From Saccharibacillus soli (GTDB lineage Bacteria > Bacillota > Bacilli > Paenibacillales > Paenibacillaceae), in assembly GCA_002189105.1 (NCBI GenBank), contig NIOB01000001.1, forward strand, positions 1,178,001 to 1,242,000: 64,000 nt of DNA, read 5' to 3'. A model generated the notes under the pieces. It was not told the DNA's origin. It searched no databases and was given only the letters and a program-made list of their open reading frames with translations. Every line of letters begins with the position of its first letter. Position 1 is the first letter of the stretch. The translations under genes and the position numbers were made by a program. This document shows positions 25,243-34,229 of the stretch, piece by piece.

Positions 25243-26475
25243 TTAGAAAGCCCAGCTTCCGCTGCGGAATACTGGCTCTGCGGTTCCGTCTTCCGTGATT
25301 CCGTCGATGTTCATCTCACCGGAACCGATCATGAAGTCCACGTGTGCGAGGCTTTGGTTGATTCCCGCTTCGGCCAGCTGTTCACGAGTCATGGTTGTGC
25401 CACCTTCGATATTGAACGCATAAGCGCTGCCGATCGCCAGGTGGTTAGAAGCGTTCTCGTCGAAGAGGGTATTGTAGTACAGGATACCCGACTCGGAGAT
25501 CGGCGATTTATGTGGAACCAACGCCACTTCGCCAATATAATGCGAACCTTCGTCCATCTCAACCAAACTCTTCAGCGTTTCTTCGCCTTGCTCGGCCTTC
25601 ACGTCCACAATACGTCCGTTCTCGAACGTCAGCGTAAAGTTGTCAATGATCGTACCGCCGTAGCTCAGAGGTTTGGTGCTGGACACCGTGCCGCTTACGC
25701 CAGTCTTGAGAGCAGCCGTGAAGACTTCTTCCGTCGGCATGTTGGCTACGAAGGCAACGCCGCGTTCGCTCTCGCTGTCTGCTGCCACCCACAGATGCGT
25801 CTTGGGCAGTTCGATCGTCAGATCAGTTCCTGGCGCTGTATAATGGAGAGCTTTGTATTTTTTCTCATTCAGATACACGGCTTTGGCGTTCAGCGTATCG
25901 ATATGCTGCTGCCAAGCGGCAACCGGATCGGCAAGATCCACACGAACCGCCTTGAAGATGGCTTCCCACATAGCCGGTACTTGTTCCGCTTCCGGCAGAT
26001 GAGGGAACACTTTGGCTGCCCAGGCTGCCGAAGGCACCGCTACGATCGACCAGGCCAGCTTGTTCGACTGCGCATACTCGCGGTATTTGCTTAAGGCTTG
26101 ACCGGACACTTTTTGCAGAGTGGAGATGCGCGAAGAATCGACGCCTTTCAGCAGATCCGGGTTGTTCGAGACAACAGCCAGCATAGCGCCGCCATTCTCA
26201 GCCAGTTCTTCACGTTCTGCCGCAGTCCATTTGGGTGCGATCTCGAACGAGTCATCCGGGGCAAGATCATAGCGCATACGCGTGATCGCTTCATCGGACA
26301 GGTTAACTTTGACCAGCTTGGCGCCTGCCGCATAAGCATGCTTTACGACCAGGCGAACATATTCCAGCGATTCAACGCCAGCGTCAATCATCAGAATCTG
26401 TCCAGGCTGTACGTTAACTCCGACTTTTACCGCGAGTTCGGCGTATTTGTTAAGATTGGTTTGAAAATCCGACAT
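25243..26475 (-). CDS. M29 family aminopeptidase (AmpS/PepS type)
   Basis: 410-aa cytoplasmic metallopeptidase that removes N-terminal residues from peptides. M29 features: VQPGQILMIDAG near the start, FTNSEMPTEEV-like region read here as FVANMPTEEVFTAALK, and metal-ligand regions MDEGSHYIGEVALVPH, NHLAIGSAY and HVDFMIGSGEMNIDG. ATG 26475 follows AATGGAGG; an 18-residue upstream extension lacks a site. Divergent from ku. Confidence 0.85.
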   Translation of the reverse strand: MSDFQTNLNKYAELAVKVGVNVQPGQILMIDAGVESLEYVRLVVKHAYAAGAKLVKVNLSDEAITRMRYDLAPDDSFEIAPKWTAAEREELAENGGAMLAVVSNNPDLLKGVDSSRISTLQKVSGQALSKYREYAQSNKLAWSIVAVPSAAWAAKVFPHLPEAEQVPAMWEAIFKAVRVDLADPVAAWQQHIDTLNAKAVYLNEKKYKALHYTAPGTDLTIELPKTHLWVAADSESERGVAFVANMPTEEVFTAALKTGVSGTVSSTKPLSYGGTIIDNFTLTFENGRIVDVKAEQGEETLKSLVEMDEGSHYIGEVALVPHKSPISESGILYYNTLFDENASNHLAIGSAYAFNIEGGTTMTREQLAEAGINQSLAHVDFMIGSGEMNIDGITEDGTAEPVFRSGSWAF

Positions 26476-26697
26476 GATGAGCCTCCATTTCGATACTTGC
26501 TTGGTTGGAATAAATGCTATGAGTTCCATTGTACAAGATCGGGAGAAGAAAGGAAATCTAACATTGGTTAATTAGAGGCCGAGAAGGGCGGAAAAGTACG
26601 GTAAAACGACCCATTTCGATTCTTATTCGCTATCCCGGTTAAATAACCGTCAAGTTGAACATAAACTTCAAGCCAAAAAGAAGGAGAGGGATGACGC

Positions 26698-27570
26698 ATG
26701 AACGCTGTTTGGAAAGGAATCGTCGGCTTCGGTCTCGTCAGCGTTCCGGTCAAGATGTACCGCGCTTCGCGCGAGCACGAAGTTCCGCTGAGGCTGCTGC
26801 ACCGGAATACGCTTGAGCCGATTCGCTACGTTCGGACCTGTGAGAGCTGCAACGAGGAAGTCAGTTGGGATGAGATTGTCCGTGGGTACGAATACGAAGA
26901 AGGGCAGTTCGTCACTTTTGAGAAAGAAGAACTCGAAGCGTTAACCGCCGACCTGACCCGCGACTTTCGTATTCGGGAATTCGTAAGAATGGAAGAAGTC
27001 GATCCGATCTATCTGCATCAGACGTATTATTTGACGCCCGAAGAAGGCGGAGCCAAAGCTTATTCGCTGCTTGCACAGGCGCTGGAGGAGACAGGCAAAG
27101 CCGGAATCGCCGTCTCGACCATCCGAACCAAAGCGCGGCCTGCCCTGGTGCATGCCTCGCACGGTCGTCTTCTGCTGACTACGCTTCACTATGAAGAGGA
27201 GATCGTGCCTGCCGAAGACGTCCCGGGCTTGAGCGGCGTTCCCGAAACGGTGCGAGCGGAAGTCGAAACGGCCAAACTGTTGATTGGGCAGTTGACTGCG
27301 GATTTCCACCCAGGTCAGTTTGAAGACGAATCGTATAAGCGGCTGACCGAAGCGATCGCACGCAAGATCGACGGTGGAGAGCCGAAAATGCCGGCGGCCT
27401 CCGAGGTAAGGGCGCAGCCGCAGGATCTGATGGAGGCGCTGCGCGGAAGTCTGGAGCTGTTCAAACCCTCGATGCAGGCGGAAAAGGGCCAAGAGGGTTC
27501 CGGCGGCGGAACGCGGATGCTGCCCGGTACCGACCGCAAAGGTGGAAAAAAAGCCAAAGGAGCAGGCTGA
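26698..27570 (+). CDS. ku: Non-homologous end-joining protein Ku
   Basis: 290-aa bacterial Ku, a homodimeric ring that threads onto DNA ends and recruits ligase LigD. The opening MNAVWKGIVGFGLVSVPVKMYRA is characteristic, followed by the beta-barrel and bridge (LDxxxYHQTYYLTPEEGG-type region at about 103-120). The C-terminus is basic and Gly-rich (GTDRKGGKKAKGAG), as in LigD-recruiting tails. RBS GAAGGAGAGG. No ligD lies in the window, although the genes are adjacent in many bacilli. Confidence 0.9.
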   Translation: MNAVWKGIVGFGLVSVPVKMYRASREHEVPLRLLHRNTLEPIRYVRTCESCNEEVSWDEIVRGYEYEEGQFVTFEKEELEALTADLTRDFRIREFVRMEEVDPIYLHQTYYLTPEEGGAKAYSLLAQALEETGKAGIAVSTIRTKARPALVHASHGRLLLTTLHYEEEIVPAEDVPGLSGVPETVRAEVETAKLLIGQLTADFHPGQFEDESYKRLTEAIARKIDGGEPKMPAASEVRAQPQDLMEALRGSLELFKPSMQAEKGQEGSGGGTRMLPGTDRKGGKKAKGAG

Positions 27571-27615
27571 ACGGATTCTTTGGCAAAAGCATAGCCTATT
27601 AGGCAGTCCAACATT

Positions 27616-27654
27616 AAAGGCCTCGGGACGATTGCGCGTCTCGAGGCCTTTTGG
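27616..27654. terminator. Terminator after ku
   Basis: AAAGGCCTCG..GACG / CGTC..CGAGGCCTTT stem followed by T; it can also serve the converging ferredoxin reductase gene. Confidence 0.8.
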
Positions 27655-27690
27655 CATGAAAAAGAGTTGAAGAACTGATACACTTCGCAA

Positions 27691-28743
27691 TCAGCTGCTG
27701 TACATCTCTTTCAGAATCTCACGATTTTTTTCTTTGAACAATTCGTTATGGGAGGACACCATGCCGTAGCCATTCGCGTCAGGTTTAACGAACTGCTTCG
27801 CTTTGTTGACAGCATTGGCCGCATCCTGGAACGCGCCGGCGATCAAATGCAGTTTCCCGTCGTGATGCAGAATGTCTCCAGCTGCAAAGATGCCCGGAAC
27901 GGATGTCTCGCTCGACGAAGAACCGAGAATCTGGTATTCGTTCATGTCGATCTTGATCTCGCTTTGTTTCAGCAGTTCCGTGTCGCGTTCGTAGCCGTGA
28001 CTGATAATCACGTCGTCCACGGACAGCTCGAACGCTTCTTTGGACTCGTTTTTCTCGAATACGACCGTCCCGATCGCCGAATGGTCTTCGTTCGCCACCA
28101 GCGTCTTGATCGAAGCACTGAGCAGCAGTTCGACGCCGTTTTCTCTCATGCGGGTCACGTCGGCTTCATGGCCTTTGAGTTCTTCTTTACGGTAAGTGAG
28201 ATAGACTTTCTTGGCGAAAGGCGCCAGCTCGTTGGCCCAATCGACCGCAGAATGACCGCCTCCGGAGATCAGCACGGTCTTGTCTTTGAACCGGGCGATC
28301 GATTTGACGGTATAATGCAGATTCGTCACTTCAAAGCGTTCCGCACCTTCAATATCGAGCTTGGTCGGCTTCAAGATTCCACCACCTACGGCGAGAATGA
28401 TCGTCTTGGAATAATGCGGTTCGCCGGACAGTGTATGTAAGACGAAATGATCGGCGCCTTCGGCGCGCGTAATCGAAGTCACTTTCTCGTTCAGGACGAC
28501 TTCCGGTTGGAAAGTCAGGCCTTGCGCCACCATCTGCTCAATCAGCTTCGCGCCCGGCATCGGGGTCAGGCCGCCAACGTCCCAGATCATCTTTTCCGGA
28601 TAGACGTGCACTTTGCCGCCCAGGACAGGCTGGAATTCGATGATCTTGGTCTTCATCTCGCGCAGCCCGCTATAGAAAGCGGAGAACAGCCCAGCAGGAC
28701 CTCCGCCTATAATCGTTACGTCGTACACTTCGTGGTTCTCCAT
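27691..28743 (-). CDS. Ferredoxin--NADP+ reductase, thioredoxin-reductase type (YumC/YcgT)
   Basis: 350-aa flavoprotein that moves electrons from NADPH to ferredoxin. FAD motif IIGGGPAGLFSAFYSG is near residues 11-26, NADPH motif ISGGGHSAVDWANE near 160-173, second FAD motif PGIFAAGDILHHDGK near 282-296. There is no redox CxxC, which separates it from thioredoxin reductase. The Fur box in its promoter makes it the equivalent of iron-regulated B. subtilis YcgT rather than housekeeping YumC. RBS AAGGGAGG. Confidence 0.88.
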   Translation of the reverse strand: MENHEVYDVTIIGGGPAGLFSAFYSGLREMKTKIIEFQPVLGGKVHVYPEKMIWDVGGLTPMPGAKLIEQMVAQGLTFQPEVVLNEKVTSITRAEGADHFVLHTLSGEPHYSKTIILAVGGGILKPTKLDIEGAERFEVTNLHYTVKSIARFKDKTVLISGGGHSAVDWANELAPFAKKVYLTYRKEELKGHEADVTRMRENGVELLLSASIKTLVANEDHSAIGTVVFEKNESKEAFELSVDDVIISHGYERDTELLKQSEIKIDMNEYQILGSSSSETSVPGIFAAGDILHHDGKLHLIAGAFQDAANAVNKAKQFVKPDANGYGMVSSHNELFKEKNREILKEMYSS

Positions 28744-28777
28744 CTCTTATGGCCTCCCTTATCGATACGAACTCCTA

Positions 28778-28806
28778 TAGATAATGATTCTCAATATCAG
28801 TAACAA
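28778..28806 (-). promoter_or_regulatory. Fur-controlled promoter of the ferredoxin reductase
   Basis: Minus-strand TTGTTA (28801-28806) and TATCTA (28778-28783) are 17 bp apart. The Fur-like sequence GATAATGATTCTCAATATC (28780-28798) matches 17 of 19 positions of the classical Fur box and fills the spacer, so Fe-Fur should shut the gene off. Confidence 0.75.
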
Positions 28807-28864
28807 GTATAACAGCAATAAGCATGAAAATACAATCACCCGATTTGGACTTTCTCAACACGTT

Positions 28865-28894
28865 AAGCCTCGAACATTTTGTTCGAGGCTTTTG
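28865..28894. terminator. Hairpin terminator after pdxA2
   Basis: AAGCCTCGAAC / GTTCGAGGCTT stem. T-run is better on the plus strand (TTTT); on the minus strand it ends in TTAA. Confidence 0.5.
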
Positions 28895-28987
28895 GGTGAA
28901 GATGGATAAAAACGTATTCAGCAGTTCAGAATGCTGAATAACGATCAGGTTCCCCGGCGGTTCGCAAGGATTCTCCGGCTCGGACGA

Positions 28988-29983
28988 TCAGCGTTTGGGT
29001 GCCAGTTCGATCGCGGAGCGGATCGCGGCCAGCATGCTCGCTTCACCGGCGATGTTCTCGCCCGCGATGTCGAACGCAGTACCGTGATCGACGGAGGTTC
29101 GGATCACGCCGCCTTTGAGGCCGACGGTGATATTGACACCGTCTTCGATGCCCATGACTTTGATTGGGGCATGGCCCTGATCGTGGTAGCAGGCGACGAC
29201 GATATCGAAATCGCCTCGTCCAGCGCGGAAGAAGAGGGTATCGGCCGGATACGGGCCGGTCACGTCAATGCCTTCCGCCGCTGCACGTGCGATTCCCGGC
29301 GCGAGTTTTTCTTCTTCTTCGCCGTTGCCGAACAATCCGTTCTCTCCGGCGTGCGGGTTGATGCCGCAGACGGCGATGCGCGGCTTGTCGAATCCGGCTT
29401 TGCTCAAGGTGTCATGAGCCAGCTTGACCACGGTATAGGTTCTTTCGGGTGTAATGCTTTCGATTGCGGCGATCAGGCCCATATGGGTTGTCAGATGAAT
29501 GACGCGCAGGTTCGGCGTGGTCAGCATCATGGAGAAGTCTTCCGTATCCGTCAGTGCGGCGAGAATTTCCGTATGCCCCGGATACAGATGGCCGCCCAGG
29601 TGCAGGGCTTCTTTATTCAGCGGAGCGGTGCAGATCGATTGGATCTCGCCGCTTTTGGCCAACTCGATCGCTTTGGCCAGAAATTGATAAGCGGCGTCGC
29701 CCGCCGCAGCGGATACTTCGCCGAACGGCAGATCTTCCGGCAGCAGATCGAGGTCGAATACGTCAACCGTTCCATGCTCGAATTTGGCGTCGGATACCGA
29801 AGCGACGGTATTCACTTCAAGCCCGGCTCCGGTAATAGCCATCGCTCGGCGCATCATCTTGGCGTCCCCGATCACGATCGGCCGGCAGGTCCGGTAGATG
29901 TCCTCCTCCCGCAGCGCTTTGGCGATGATTTCGGGACCGATGCCGGCGGCATCTCCCATTGTGATTCCGATTGTCGGTTTCAT
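28988..29983 (-). CDS. pdxA2: PdxA2-type 4-phospho-D-threonate/erythronate dehydrogenase
   Basis: 331-aa paralog of pyridoxine enzyme PdxA. In acid-sugar pathways PdxA2 oxidises and decarboxylates D-threonate or D-erythronate 4-phosphate to dihydroxyacetone phosphate. Family motifs: KPTIGITMGDAAGIGPEI at the start, metal-ligand His in GHTEILAALT, and YPADTLFFRAGRGDFDIVVACYHDQGHAPIK. ATG 29983 overlaps the kinase stop by one base (TAATG), giving coupling. Neighbouring kinase and permease, and absence of vitamin B6 genes, favour PdxA2 over PdxA. Confidence 0.85.
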   Translation of the reverse strand: MKPTIGITMGDAAGIGPEIIAKALREEDIYRTCRPIVIGDAKMMRRAMAITGAGLEVNTVASVSDAKFEHGTVDVFDLDLLPEDLPFGEVSAAAGDAAYQFLAKAIELAKSGEIQSICTAPLNKEALHLGGHLYPGHTEILAALTDTEDFSMMLTTPNLRVIHLTTHMGLIAAIESITPERTYTVVKLAHDTLSKAGFDKPRIAVCGINPHAGENGLFGNGEEEEKLAPGIARAAAEGIDVTGPYPADTLFFRAGRGDFDIVVACYHDQGHAPIKVMGIEDGVNITVGLKGGVIRTSVDHGTAFDIAGENIAGEASMLAAIRSAIELAPKR

Positions 29984-31275
29984 TAAGCTTGCACTCCTCT
30001 CAATTTTTCGATCGCATGCTCGAATACGTGTTCCGTGCCGAATCCCCCGGCTTTGGTAATCACGTACAATCCTTTTTTGCCGAGGAACGTGGAGATTGGC
30101 ACGCCGATCTCCAGTTCGTCCAACAGCTCGAAGCCCTTGATCCCCCATCGCAGGCAGACCTGCTTGGCGGTATCGCCGCCGCTCATGGAGACGCCTTTGA
30201 ACAATCCGCGCTCAAGCAGGGGAGCACAAACGTCAGCGAGCGCCTTCACGATCTCGTTGCTGATCTCGGTTCGGCTGAATCCGGCCGCTTCGCCGACCCG
30301 CCACGCCTGTTCGATATGCTCGGGGGTTCCCGTCGAATACACGGCCACGTCGAGCCCGCGTTCTGCTCCGACCAACGCTTCGTCGAACACACGGCGGATC
30401 TCTGCTTCTTTTTCCTCAGGCGAGGCGACGGCTTTCCACGAATCGAACGCGACAGCATGCACGTCGGGACGTTCCAGCAGCCGCCCAAGCTGCGTTCTCG
30501 AATTGCGGTTGACACTGCCGACCACGGTCAGAACGGCGCCGGGGTCGCCGTCGATCCGCGAAGCTTGCGTCCGGGAGGGCAGGTCGTAATAAGCGGGCAG
30601 ATAGTTGGCCAATCCGGCCGAACCGGCCCAGGTCAGGCGATAGGGAGCCGACTTGAGATCGGCGAGAATCTGCTTCAGATGCCGTTCTTCCGTCGAATCA
30701 ACGACGATGTAGGCGGCGCCTTCCCGCGCATAATGATCCAGCTTGGTGAGCAGATGCTCCCGACCCAGCGCCAGATCGTCCGCCGTCAGCGTACCGATCT
30801 GGCGGGAAGTCTGAAGTTCAAGCAGCTCGATCAGATTCGACAGCGTGACCGGCGTTTTGGGATCTTTGGCGATCTCCGTTTCGCCGATCGGGACACCGTC
30901 CAGATACAGGGTGGAATTCAGGACGGTGCGGTTGTTTTTCGGATAGCCGGGAACGAACATGACGAAATCGGGCTTCAAAGCGTCATAGACGGCATCGATT
31001 TCGCTTCCGACATTGCCTCGCATGGTGGAATCAACCTTTTTGAAAATATCGGGGAATCCCGAGTTCAGCAGAAATTCGGCGGCGGCTCTGACCCGGTCGT
31101 AAGCCTGCTGCGATTCCATCGCCCGGCTGTCGGTATCGAACGCCACCGCTTCGTAAGTTCCAACGGCTTCGGCGTCCATATCGAACAGCACGGTCGTCTT
31201 TAATCCGTTACGGGATAATTGTACGCCGCTGTCGTTGGCGCCCGTCAAGTCGTCGGCGATGATGGCAAGTTTCAT
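29983..31275 (-). CDS. Four-carbon acid sugar kinase (DUF1537; DtnK/OtnK type)
   Basis: 430-aa two-domain kinase that phosphorylates a four-carbon sugar acid at C4. N-terminal substrate domain: AIIADDLTGANDSGVQLSR and FKKVDSTMRGNVGSEI; C-terminal nucleotide domain: SGGDTAKQVCLRWG with a Gly-rich loop. In characterised clusters DUF1537 kinases pair with PdxA2 (DtnK for D-threonate) or aldolases OtnC/OtnI. The adjacent pdxA2 points to D-threonate or D-erythronate. RBS AAGGAG before ATG 31275. Confidence 0.85.
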   Translation of the reverse strand: MKLAIIADDLTGANDSGVQLSRNGLKTTVLFDMDAEAVGTYEAVAFDTDSRAMESQQAYDRVRAAAEFLLNSGFPDIFKKVDSTMRGNVGSEIDAVYDALKPDFVMFVPGYPKNNRTVLNSTLYLDGVPIGETEIAKDPKTPVTLSNLIELLELQTSRQIGTLTADDLALGREHLLTKLDHYAREGAAYIVVDSTEERHLKQILADLKSAPYRLTWAGSAGLANYLPAYYDLPSRTQASRIDGDPGAVLTVVGSVNRNSRTQLGRLLERPDVHAVAFDSWKAVASPEEKEAEIRRVFDEALVGAERGLDVAVYSTGTPEHIEQAWRVGEAAGFSRTEISNEIVKALADVCAPLLERGLFKGVSMSGGDTAKQVCLRWGIKGFELLDELEIGVPISTFLGKKGLYVITKAGGFGTEHVFEHAIEKLRGVQA

Positions 31276-31346
31276 TGGGGTTTCTCCTTCCGCTGCGCAG
31301 GTCTCGGGCGAATCAGGCTCCGCCCGGCCCTTGCTCTGTTTGTTTC

Positions 31347-32381
31347 TTATTTCGCTGCTCTTTCTATGCCCGGCTGCGCTTCAAGTTCCCGTCGTTCCCG
31401 GGCGGACAGATTGTACTTCGCCAATCCGCCTTTTTCTTTCTCCAGCCGCTTCGACAGGAAGCCGATGAAGATCGGCAGCAGGACGGAAGTCGTGACCACG
31501 CTGGCCGCGATCTGGACGGTAGCCAGTTCCGCGATTGGCGCGAACGCGACATTGGCAGCGGCGATCGCCGCCGGTGTGCCGACCGCGTTGCCTGCCGTCG
31601 ATCCTTCGGCCGCTCCGACGATTGGGTTCCAGCCCAGGAACTTGAACAGCAGGTACAGGCCGCCGCCGGTCAGGAACACGGTGATGACGCCGAGCAGGAT
31701 ACCGCTGAGTCCGCCTTTGATGATGGCGTTAAAGTTAATGCCCATGCCGAGTGCGAAAGCGAAGAAAGGAACCAGTTTGTCACTTCCCTTATACAGGAAG
31801 TCGCCCATTTCTTTGTCCAGATTGCCGAGCAGGATGCCAACGGCCAGCGGCAGCAGCACCGCGACGAACGACATTGGCGAGAACAGCCCGTTAGCGAACC
31901 CCATCGCGCCGAAGATGGAGAGGGCAACCATCGTCAGGAACGGACCGTCGCTGAGCGCGAGGAACGGATAAGCCGCTTTGTCTTCTTCTTTGCCATACTG
32001 TCCGGCGAAGGCGATGTACAATCCGCCGTTCGAGTTGGTCATCGCTCCGATGATCGCAATCGGCGCGAGCCCCAGAAACAAACCGTTGGAATCGGCCAGC
32101 CAGAAGGCGAGCAGACCGACAGCCGCGCCGAGCAGCCATTTGACCGACAGCAGCGTAAGGCCTTTGGCGACCGAAGCTTTGGCCGTGCGCAGATTGATTT
32201 GCGTGCCGGCGATCAGCAGAAACAAGGCGATTAAAGCGCTTGCACTATTGACGAAAAGCGCTTCCGTAAATCCGCCGATGCGGAGGAGGTTGGGAAAGAA
32301 GGTATTGATCGTCGCCGCGAGAAGCAGCGGAACCACCATCATGCCTCCGGGAATACGATCCAGCGTCGCTTTGATTTTCAT
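31347..32381 (-). CDS. KdgT-family permease, probable sugar-acid transporter
   Basis: 344-aa polytopic membrane protein of the 2-keto-3-deoxygluconate permease family. It has about ten hydrophobic segments and the motifs LDRIPGGMMVVPLLLAATINTFFP and GAMTNSNGGLYIAFAGQYG. KdgT proteins carry sugar acids with protons. Located between the kinase and its regulator, it probably imports the four-carbon acid used by DtnK/PdxA2. The last 30 residues are a charged tail. RBS AGAGGAGA. Confidence 0.85.
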   Translation of the reverse strand: MKIKATLDRIPGGMMVVPLLLAATINTFFPNLLRIGGFTEALFVNSASALIALFLLIAGTQINLRTAKASVAKGLTLLSVKWLLGAAVGLLAFWLADSNGLFLGLAPIAIIGAMTNSNGGLYIAFAGQYGKEEDKAAYPFLALSDGPFLTMVALSIFGAMGFANGLFSPMSFVAVLLPLAVGILLGNLDKEMGDFLYKGSDKLVPFFAFALGMGINFNAIIKGGLSGILLGVITVFLTGGGLYLLFKFLGWNPIVGAAEGSTAGNAVGTPAAIAAANVAFAPIAELATVQIAASVVTTSVLLPIFIGFLSKRLEKEKGGLAKYNLSARERRELEAQPGIERAAK

Positions 32382-32407
32382 GCTTTTCGTTCTCCTCTCA
32401 ATATGTT

Positions 32408-32421
32408 TTAAAGCGTTTACT
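32408..32421 (-). promoter_or_regulatory. cre-like site at the kdgT promoter
   Basis: Minus strand AGTAAACGCTTTAA matches 12 of 14 positions of TGWAANCGNTNWCA. It lies at or just after the predicted transcription start, a repressing position for CcpA. Confidence 0.5.
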
Positions 32422-32427
32422 TTTCGT

Positions 32428-32456
32428 AATATAACGCTTACTGTTTATAAAAGCAA
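32428..32456 (-). promoter_or_regulatory. Sigma-A promoter of the sugar-acid operon
   Basis: Minus-strand TTGCTT (32451-32456), 17-bp spacer, TATATT (32428-32433). No sigma-54 -24/-12 sequence is present. Confidence 0.6.
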
Positions 32457-32499
32457 CATTTCAACAAGGAAATCATTTAAATATTTAAATTTTGTTTAA

Positions 32500-32523
32500 T
32501 TTTGCAACAGTAGTGTTGCAAAA
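32500..32523. promoter_or_regulatory. Large palindrome, likely operator of the adjacent regulator
   Basis: TTTTGCAACA-GTAG-TGTTGCAAAA, arms fully complementary. It is about 90 bp upstream of the kdgT operon start and directly after the regulator gene, as expected for an upstream activator site. Confidence 0.65.
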
Positions 32524-32557
32524 AAAAGCAAGCTCGAGGATTACTCTTTGAGCTTGC
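32521..32557 (-). terminator. Terminator overlapping the 3' end of the regulator gene
   Basis: Minus strand GCAAGCTC / GAGCTTGC stem followed by T8. The 5' arm lies inside the last codons of the regulator. Confidence 0.75.
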
Positions 32558-34229
32558 GCCACAGCGTTGCCCGATTAATGCCAAGGCGTTCGGCCGTTCG
32601 GGATTGATTATGATTTTCTTCACGAAGCACCGATTCGATGATCCGCTGTTCGATTTCTTTGAGCGTGCCGCCAGGCACCCGCCAATCGTCGTCGGATGGG
32701 GAAGTGGAAGCCGTTTTCCGCACTGTTTCCGCGCGGATGACATAACCATTTTCGGCGATCGCCAGCTCTTTGATCCGGCGTTTGAGACCGTCGATCTGAT
32801 CCGGGTAATCCTGCTCAAGCAGAAGTTCTTCGGCCGCGGCCTGAATCTTGACCGCGTCGGTACCGAGCCGCTGGTGACAGTCGGCAAGGAAGATACGCGC
32901 CAGCGGAAGAATGTCTTCCCGGCGCTCGCCAAGCGTCGGCATCGGCAGCCGGACGGCATCGGCGATTCGGAGCAGCGATTCGGGAGGCGAGCCGTCTTCG
33001 ATCAGGATCAGCCGAATTCTACGATCAGCCAACTCCCGGATCAGATCGGCTAACTGCTGTTCATCGTCCACGCGGGACGCGTGCAGCAATTTAACGGAAG
33101 TCACGTCTGCTGGAATCTTGCCGACCGCTGTTCGCAGATCGGCACGCTTCGCATCAATTGCGAGCAGCACGCCATCCGTCGAAAATTCCCGGTGAACATG
33201 GTCGATGACGAAGTTTTTGCCGCTTCCCTTTGGGCCGTACAGACAGAACGAATCTCCTCCTCGATAGAGGACCCGAAGCTGCTCGTAGAGACGTCGGATC
33301 GTAGGCGAAGCTTCTGCGACCGGCCCCGGATCTGCGGCCTGGCTTGGGAACAGACCTACATGCTGCGCGGTTTCTTGGCCGCTGGCCTGCCGAAGCACGT
33401 ACAGCGCATAGACTTCGCCGTCGAGGTCCAGACGCCGGCCTTCCGTAAACAGCGTCCGGCCGTCGAGCGTCAGCTTCTCCGAGGTCGGCGTGCCGTCCGG
33501 ATTCAGTTTGGAACCGAGCGCCGCGAGATGCTCTTCCGTCAGCGGATTGCGATCGAAATCAGCGGTCCGGGCATAGACCACCCGGCTGCATTCGTCCGCG
33601 ACGACCAGATTCGGATAAGACGATTGCAGGAAGCGTTCGAGCACGCGGAGCAGCTTGTCGTTCTGGTGCAGATAACCGTATACAAGCTTGGCGTCTTCCA
33701 GCGCCTTCCGGATCGATTCTCTGCCCGATTGGATCAGGAAGCCTTTCAGTCCGTACTCGTTCGCCGTTTTGAGCGTGATTACGTCGCCCGCGATTTGTTT
33801 GTAATTGCGGCTTTTGAGATCCAGAATCAACGCAGGAACTTCGGACGAGTCGGTGACGGTAAAAGCTTTCAGCGGTAGATCGAGCAGATCGATGATGGCC
33901 TGCGCACCCGAGGTCAGGTTGGCAAAGCCGACGATCGCTGTTTTTTCCTTGAGGCTGCCGGCAAGCGTCAGCGAACGAATCATATCGTAGCCGGATAACT
34001 GCACGTCGATTACCGGAATCGTCACCGCCCGTTTAATCGAACGCGCCGTTCCGCCCCGACTGATTAGGATGTCTGCACCGCCGCGTTCCGCCTCAATCGC
34101 CAGTTCGACCCCATTTTCGAGGTCGCCGACCGAATATCCGATATTTAGATCGGGGAAAAGGGAGACGCATTCTTTGATGAGCGCCACCATGGACGGATAA
34201 GGCGCGATAATATGGACGTTTATGTTCAT
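32541..34229 (-). CDS. PrpR-type sensory regulator with degenerate AAA domain
   Basis: 562-aa transcription factor. A PrpR-N ligand domain (1-180; AEIAERGGADILISRGGTA-like, GYDMIRSL) is followed by a PAS-like region (about 195-280), an AAA+-derived domain (about 310-490) and a Fis-type HTH_8 at the end (NQSRTAERLGINRATLWRKL). A P-loop-like GPKGSGKNF is present, but the GAFTGA loop and normal Walker B are absent, so it probably cannot drive sigma-54 and acts with sigma-A. It likely senses the acid sugar or an intermediate and controls the kdgT-kinase-pdxA2 operon. Confidence 0.8.
   Translation of the reverse strand: MNINVHIIAPYPSMVALIKECVSLFPDLNIGYSVGDLENGVELAIEAERGGADILISRGGTARSIKRAVTIPVIDVQLSGYDMIRSLTLAGSLKEKTAIVGFANLTSGAQAIIDLLDLPLKAFTVTDSSEVPALILDLKSRNYKQIAGDVITLKTANEYGLKGFLIQSGRESIRKALEDAKLVYGYLHQNDKLLRVLERFLQSSYPNLVVADECSRVVYARTADFDRNPLTEEHLAALGSKLNPDGTPTSEKLTLDGRTLFTEGRRLDLDGEVYALYVLRQASGQETAQHVGLFPSQAADPGPVAEASPTIRRLYEQLRVLYRGGDSFCLYGPKGSGKNFVIDHVHREFSTDGVLLAIDAKRADLRTAVGKIPADVTSVKLLHASRVDDEQQLADLIRELADRRIRLILIEDGSPPESLLRIADAVRLPMPTLGERREDILPLARIFLADCHQRLGTDAVKIQAAAEELLLEQDYPDQIDGLKRRIKELAIAENGYVIRAETVRKTASTSPSDDDWRVPGGTLKEIEQRIIESVLREENHNQSRTAERLGINRATLWRKLKE

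Noticed and set aside
28931-31203. Long plus-strand frames (351 and 410 codons) over pdxA2 and the kinase
   Set aside because: Antisense shadows of GC-rich genes; the minus-strand proteins have clear family motifs.
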